A stretch of DNA of 24,975 nucleotides from a virus. Location: positions 1-24,975 of the IMG/VR virus record IMGVR_UViG_3300032893_001286; one strand, 5' to 3'. The position numbers and the translations under genes were made by a program. Below, one piece after another: positions 20,767-24,975 of the stretch. Each line of letters starts with the position of its first letter. Position 1 is the stretch's first letter. The notes beneath the pieces were generated by a model that ran no database searches, had not been told where the DNA came from, and saw only the letters and a list, made by a program, of their open reading frames with translations.

Positions 20767-21263
20767 AAGCGTTTTAATGCTTCATTATCTGCTTCTGTAG
20801 CTCTATCATATTGTTTATTTTCCTCCTCACCCATTTTTTCATTCTCTATTGTTGGAACCATCTTGTGTCCTAATTGTCTGTAAGCTTCTGCTCTATGTTT
20901 ACCATCCAAAACTCCCCACTTACCATCAGCTTCTTTTGTTACTCGTATTGGTGCTGTTTCGTGTCCACTTTGTATTAATCGTTTATATTGAGCAACTCGC
21001 ATCATATCTGTACCTTCATGAGATTTAAGATTCTCTATATTCTTAAAACCTGATCCTGATACTTTACCACCACCTGAACTGCCTCCACCACCATGATGTC
21101 CACGACCTCCTCCACCAGATTCATCATTGAAATACATATGCCTACCACCAATTGTTACCCAGCCTTTTTCTACCCAATTTGCTTCTTGAGATAAAAATGC
21201 AGGATGCCATTCAGGAAGTTTCTTTTCTTTTTCAAATGCAGGATGCCATGAGGGTAATTTCAT
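20763..21263 (-). CDS. ParB-fold domain protein of the head module
   Basis: A 166-residue protein from the ATG at 21263, directly after the portal-fusion stop (TAATATG). The start has a duplicated KLPSWHPAF / KLPEWHPAF motif (residues 2-10 and 15-23). A VEKGWVTIGGRHMYF block (about 31-45), common in phage minor head proteins, follows, then a Gly-rich linker (about 50-72). Residues about 75-140 are a ParB/sulfiredoxin-type fold (PIRVTKEADGKWGVLDGKHR, AEAYRQLG), with GKHRAEA as the signature. Such domains may act as a nuclease or nucleotide-binding unit. The gene context (portal, protease) suggests a virion or assembly role. The 3' end overlaps the convergent nuclease gene. Confidence 0.75.
   Translation of the reverse strand: MKLPSWHPAFEKEKKLPEWHPAFLSQEANWVEKGWVTIGGRHMYFNDESGGGGRGHHGGGGSSGGGKVSGSGFKNIENLKSHEGTDMMRVAQYKRLIQSGHETAPIRVTKEADGKWGVLDGKHRAEAYRQLGHKMVPTIENEKMGEEENKQYDRATEADNEALKRF
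21195..21249. repeat. In-frame duplication in the ParB-fold gene
   Basis: AAATGCAGGATGCCAT occurs at 21195-21210 and 21234-21249. The 39-base period equals 13 codons, which explains the KLP(S/E)WHPAF duplication in the protein. The DNA identity suggests a fairly recent duplication. Confidence 0.7.
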
Positions 21264-21264
21264 A

Positions 21265-24200
21265 TTACTGTCCCATTCTATCAGCAATCATGTTGCTAAC
21301 CTTAGAAGAACCAAACTGTGCATAGTCTCCTACCAGAACACATCTACAATTAGGATGAATAGGAACAAGATCGCCAGCTTCACCAACTTGATATGGATTA
21401 CCACTAGCTACATCCTGACACAATAAACAAGCACTTGAAGCAGGAGATACATTAACTTGTCGAATACCTGCTTGCTGATATTGCTGTCTCATACCTTCAC
21501 TAATTGCCCAGACTGATTCAGTTCTTGCAATACGCTCTGCTCTCCATTTTGGAGTCATAGGATTATTTGGATCAATTCCTAATGCATTCTGAATCATATC
21601 TGCTATCTCAGCATAACCTCTACCCTGATCGAGACCTCGAACAATAGCATCGTGTACATTTTCCATCATAGTATTATAAATACTATCAGTAACTAAGTTA
21701 GCTCGTTCATTAAACATAGGAGCATACATTTCAGGATTACTTAACTTTACATCAGGCACATTATATTCATTAATCTTTGGTTCAATTAATAATCGTGCAT
21801 CAGCAGCTCCTAAATTAAATGCTGCCGAGTAACTTGTTGCTCCTAAAACAATATCATTTTTACTTGGTCGTTTGTTTGCTGGTAAAACAGTCATTGGATA
21901 TTTTACTCCACCCTGATAAACATACTTACCATCAGTAACATAATCCTGTTTTGGATCAAAATTCTTTGCCTTCTGAACTATCACTGGCTTAGCCATCTGT
22001 GCTACCTGTACTGTTTTTGCATAGAAATTAGCTATACCTCTCTGTAATTCAATAGCAAACTTCTTTTCAACATCTTCTTGTCCAGCCATTCTTTCCCAAT
22101 CATCAGGTCTATGAGCAAGAAATGCTTTCTCAGTAAACTGCATCATGTCGTTTGCTCCAAATTCTTTTGCTGCTTTTTCTACTTCTTCATCAAAGAGCTT
22201 CTTTAATGCTGGATGAATAAGAAGAAGTGTCTTAGGTAGATAACCATTTGTTTTCTCCCATGAATGCTGATCTTTGAAGAACTGATAATCAACACCAAAT
22301 CCATTACCCTGACGAGTAATGATGTAGTGTCCTGGCTTTCGATCTCCAAGATAATACAAACGTTCAGCAATCCATATCTTTGCTAAGTCTCGTACTGCAT
22401 TACCATAGGCTTCTGGTGCTGCTCTCATTTGTTCTTGTAGTTGCTTATCACCTAGATCTGTACCAGTAATGAAACCAGTAACAATGTAGTAGTTTGATTT
22501 TCGTGAATCATTATTCCATCGTCTTCTCCAATCCATAGAATCAAATGGTGGCTTTAACTGTAGCCAATTTGTCCAATAAGAATACATATTGGTAGGCAGA
22601 AGCTGTAATACTTGTTGCTCATTCATGATTTGTACTTCAGGAGTATTTGCTTTCATGCCTCGTAGAATATTAGCTACTTCTGCTTCTGGTGGATCTTGAT
22701 CTTTTCGATCATCAAGCATACTTGACTTAATTGTAAATCCAACTGTCTTTTCTCTATCAGTAACAAAAAGTGGTTGGGTAACACCTCTATCATCCATCCA
22801 ACAGACTGCATTAAAGTTATTGTTAAGTGGTACAATTTCTCCTTCGCCAAAGCTAAAGACTTTAGCAACATCTGAATCCTGACTAAATGAAAGGGTTACT
22901 TTCTGTCCATGCTGATTAGAGAAACTTAATTCATTAAATGTTATCTTTGTGCCTCTAAATCGAGTATCACCATCATATTTCTTTCCCATGCCTTTTTTAA
23001 GATAAGCAATCGTTACATGAGGACTGTAGTGAGGAAATGTTGCTCCTGGAGCACCAATCTGATTAATAATCTTTTCATATAATCTATGAAGTCCTGCACT
23101 CTCAACATTGATCTTTAATACATCATAATCATTTTGTTCAAACATCGAAACAACACCAAGCGTTACTTCGATAGGAGCTTCTTGATTAGTAAATGTACCT
23201 AAAGCTGCTGGAGATAAATAAGTATCTAAACCATACACAACAGTAATATGAGTTTCTGGTTCTCTACCACCCTGAGCATTATTTAATTCACTAGCAGGAA
23301 TTGTATTAGCAAATGCTTTTACTTTAGTAGCAATATCATCAGGAAGATCAAGTTGTGTTGATTGCCATTCATAGTTCTTTTGTCCTTTTGGTAATACCTT
23401 TTCAACAGTCAAGCTCTTGCCTACTGGAAGCAAATCACCATCACCATTATCCATCATTTCAGTAGCATCAACTTTTACCAGTGTTGATCCAAGAGTAATT
23501 GTTGGTTGCATACCTCCTACAATAGGATCAAGACCATCACGCTGTCGAATATCATTAATACTTTTAACTCCTGTTTGTAGATATACCTTATCTACATTAG
23601 CCTGATCTACAGGATCAACAACATCAGTATCTACCCAATCAAACTGCAAGTTAGTTGCATACTTATCGAGAGCAACATCATGTAAGACTTCACTATCAAG
23701 ATACTGCTTAATAACATTCTTAAGTGAATTAATTGCTTTGTTCTTTGATAATTGTAATTGTGTTTCTCCTTCAACTTTATATTGATCTAAGGTAAACCCA
23801 ATATCTTGAGGACTCATACGATACAATGCTACTTTCCAACGCATCTGCCATTCAACATACTTCTCCCATGCCATATCATTTGGTTTTGCAAGCAAGTTCT
23901 CTACCTTAAATCCTTCATTAAACGAAGCAATAACAGGAGCATGAAAACCTTGTAATCCTTGCATTTCAGCAGCTAAGAAGGATCGAAACTTATCTATTTC
24001 TGCTGGTGGTACTTCTTTACCCATGTTAATAATCATTGGAGGAATTGTGTTGTTCTTAAAGAACATGAGGTTATATGCTTCTGCATGAAGAAATGCTGTT
24101 CCTACTGCTAATCCTGATTCAACTGGAGATTGTCCAAAGCCAAAGTTATCAATTGAACCTTGTGGATTCCACATAATGTAAACAAGATCTTCATTGTTCC

Positions 24201-24786
24201 ATTCTGCTACTGGTTTATCTAAATTACGATTTGGAAGATACTGTTGATAGGCTGGTTCACCAATCATACCATGCTCATCATAACAAGGTTTAATTGTTGC
24301 TCCATCTACATGATATAGCTCAGTAATAAGACCACTACTGTCTCGAACTTTTTCAAATGTGCCAGCATCAACTACTAAAATGTCTTCAATGATCTTATCA
24401 ATAAATGTTCGCCAGTTTTCATTATTCTTATTTGGTCTACGAAGCAACTCCATGATATATTCTTGAAACTTCTTATCATAATAGCTTTTAGGATCAACAG
24501 GAGTAATATCCCAAGGAACAGAACCAGAAATTTCGTCACGTAAGGTATTAATACACGTTCTATCTACCCAATTAGAAGCAGCCATTCGTCTAAGAGTAGA
24601 GAAGGTAATTTGGTTTGGTTTACGTAGTCCATACTGCTGATTCATTGCCTGATATGCAGCAGCAAGAGGATTATATGCAATACCCTCACGATCAGCCTTT
24701 TCTACGGTATCTGGTTGCTGTACAACAGGAGTAGGCTTTGGCACGTAACCAAAATTACCCATTACTCGATCTAGGAAAGAAGCCAT
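21265..24786 (-). CDS. Portal - 2H phosphoesterase - Mu gpF-like head protein fusion
   Basis: A 1173-residue fusion. Residues about 1-440 are a phage portal protein (RPNKNNENWRTFIDKIIEDI, WNPQGSIDNFGFGQSPVESG, MSPQDIGFTLDQYKVEGETQ). Residues about 474-636 form a 2H phosphoesterase domain with both HxT motifs (HITV at 513-516, HVTI at 590-593). Residues about 700-870 are an unassigned segment (WRRRWNNDSRKSNYYIVTGF, GHYIITRQGNG). The C-terminus (about 1080-1150) is the Mu gpF/SPP1 gp7 head-morphogenesis module: RAERIARTES, CLLCQDV and HPNCRCV, with Cys1120, Cys1123, Cys1147 and Cys1149. Portal and gpF-like genes are normally separate neighbours, so the fusion and the 2H insert are unusual. Confidence 0.88.
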   Translation of the reverse strand: MASFLDRVMGNFGYVPKPTPVVQQPDTVEKADREGIAYNPLAAAYQAMNQQYGLRKPNQITFSTLRRMAASNWVDRTCINTLRDEISGSVPWDITPVDPKSYYDKKFQEYIMELLRRPNKNNENWRTFIDKIIEDILVVDAGTFEKVRDSSGLITELYHVDGATIKPCYDEHGMIGEPAYQQYLPNRNLDKPVAEWNNEDLVYIMWNPQGSIDNFGFGQSPVESGLAVGTAFLHAEAYNLMFFKNNTIPPMIINMGKEVPPAEIDKFRSFLAAEMQGLQGFHAPVIASFNEGFKVENLLAKPNDMAWEKYVEWQMRWKVALYRMSPQDIGFTLDQYKVEGETQLQLSKNKAINSLKNVIKQYLDSEVLHDVALDKYATNLQFDWVDTDVVDPVDQANVDKVYLQTGVKSINDIRQRDGLDPIVGGMQPTITLGSTLVKVDATEMMDNGDGDLLPVGKSLTVEKVLPKGQKNYEWQSTQLDLPDDIATKVKAFANTIPASELNNAQGGREPETHITVVYGLDTYLSPAALGTFTNQEAPIEVTLGVVSMFEQNDYDVLKINVESAGLHRLYEKIINQIGAPGATFPHYSPHVTIAYLKKGMGKKYDGDTRFRGTKITFNELSFSNQHGQKVTLSFSQDSDVAKVFSFGEGEIVPLNNNFNAVCWMDDRGVTQPLFVTDREKTVGFTIKSSMLDDRKDQDPPEAEVANILRGMKANTPEVQIMNEQQVLQLLPTNMYSYWTNWLQLKPPFDSMDWRRRWNNDSRKSNYYIVTGFITGTDLGDKQLQEQMRAAPEAYGNAVRDLAKIWIAERLYYLGDRKPGHYIITRQGNGFGVDYQFFKDQHSWEKTNGYLPKTLLLIHPALKKLFDEEVEKAAKEFGANDMMQFTEKAFLAHRPDDWERMAGQEDVEKKFAIELQRGIANFYAKTVQVAQMAKPVIVQKAKNFDPKQDYVTDGKYVYQGGVKYPMTVLPANKRPSKNDIVLGATSYSAAFNLGAADARLLIEPKINEYNVPDVKLSNPEMYAPMFNERANLVTDSIYNTMMENVHDAIVRGLDQGRGYAEIADMIQNALGIDPNNPMTPKWRAERIARTESVWAISEGMRQQYQQAGIRQVNVSPASSACLLCQDVASGNPYQVGEAGDLVPIHPNCRCVLVGDYAQFGSSKVSNMIADRMGQ

Positions 24787-24791
24787 AACTG

Positions 24792-24817
24792 ATTATAGTA
24801 TAGGTTACAAATGTCAA
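24792..24817 (-). promoter_or_regulatory. Promoter-like TTGACA / TATAAT before the portal gene
   Basis: On the minus strand TTGACA (24817-24812), 14 bases, TATAAT (24797-24792), then only five bases to the ATG. The same spacing is found before HNH-C, and the TATACTATAATYAGTY block is shared. An inverted repeat ATAGGTT/AACCTAT (24800-24806 and 24819-24825) brackets the -35 box and may be an operator or a short hairpin. Confidence 0.45.
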
Positions 24818-24821
24818 AAAC

Positions 24822-24975
24822 CTATGGTGTTCTTCTATTTTGCTCTACTTTAAGTCTAACAGTTTTTAAGATATCTTTCACTTCCTGTTCTGGAATACCC
24901 ATGATTTCTCCAATAACAGCATAGGTTAATCCATCAGCACGTAATACTAAACAAACTCGCTCTGTTCCTGGATCA
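24822..24975 (-). CDS. HTH protein end, sigma region 4-like or terminase small subunit
   Basis: The last 50 codons of a gene whose 5' part lies beyond the window, ending at TAG 24824-24822. The visible sequence ERVCLVLRADGLTYAVIGEI, then MGIPEQEVKDILKTVRLKV, fits a helix-turn-helix close to sigma-70 region 4 (LR..GLTY.EIa..mgi....Vk..l...r.kl). Directly upstream of a portal gene a terminase small subunit is also possible, since these carry similar HTH units. The fragment cannot decide between them. Confidence 0.5.
   Translation of the reverse strand, partial: DPGTERVCLVLRADGLTYAVIGEIMGIPEQEVKDILKTVRLKVEQNRRTP

Overview
This window looks like part of a tailed bacteriophage (Caudoviricetes) or prophage genome with low GC content. 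It has the classic head module of such phages: a portal/head-morphogenesis fusion, a prohead protease with scaffold-like tail, and an HK97-type major capsid protein. Genes overlap tightly (ATGA and TAATG junctions), many encode very small proteins, and four are free-standing HNH endonucleases. No ribosomal, tRNA or housekeeping genes are visible. The host cannot be named from this sequence; A/T-rich coding and GGAGG-type ribosome binding sites are all that can be said.

Layout. Positions 1-1615 (+ strand) hold a chain of small, mostly unrecognised genes, several with start/stop overlaps. Two encode mini zinc-binding proteins, and an approximately 80-nt strongly foldable RNA lies between two copies of a 16-bp direct repeat. 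This chain converges on the main minus-strand unit, and a hairpin with a T-tract near 1640-1673 ends the minus-strand transcript. Everything from 24975 down to 1710 is on the minus strand, except one gene at 20131-20766.

Read in transcription order, the minus strand carries: the tail of an HTH protein resembling sigma region 4 (window edge); a 1173-residue portal + 2H phosphoesterase + Mu gpF-like fusion; a ParB-fold protein; the prohead protease with a Cys-rich patch, a DUF6582-like segment and a 130-residue Ser-rich stretch; the major capsid protein; a small Cys-containing gene split by an endonuclease VII-type HNH gene; a DUF5659-like protein; and a Glu/Pro-rich acidic protein.

The head genes are followed by a cassette of 13 carbohydrate-related genes (about 15.1 to 3.4 kb): two DegT-type sugar aminotransferases, a DAO-type FAD oxidoreductase, a Gfo/Idh/MocA dehydrogenase, four GT2 and one GT4 glycosyltransferases, a methyltransferase, two GNAT acetyltransferases and a degenerate HAD-like protein. 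Three HNH genes sit among the last genes of the cassette. The unit ends with a small membrane protein, a VWA-domain protein and a Cys/His-rich mini-protein. The simplest reading is that the phage makes a modified amino sugar and glycosylates its own virion or a host surface structure.

The most unusual items are: a plus-strand PD-(D/E)XK nuclease fused to a ribbon-helix-helix domain, with two overlapping palindromes covering its promoter; a 2H phosphoesterase domain inside the portal fusion; a 14-residue motif shared by the capsid protein and the protease/scaffold; an HNH gene that cuts a small gene in two; and the structured RNA in the small-gene region.
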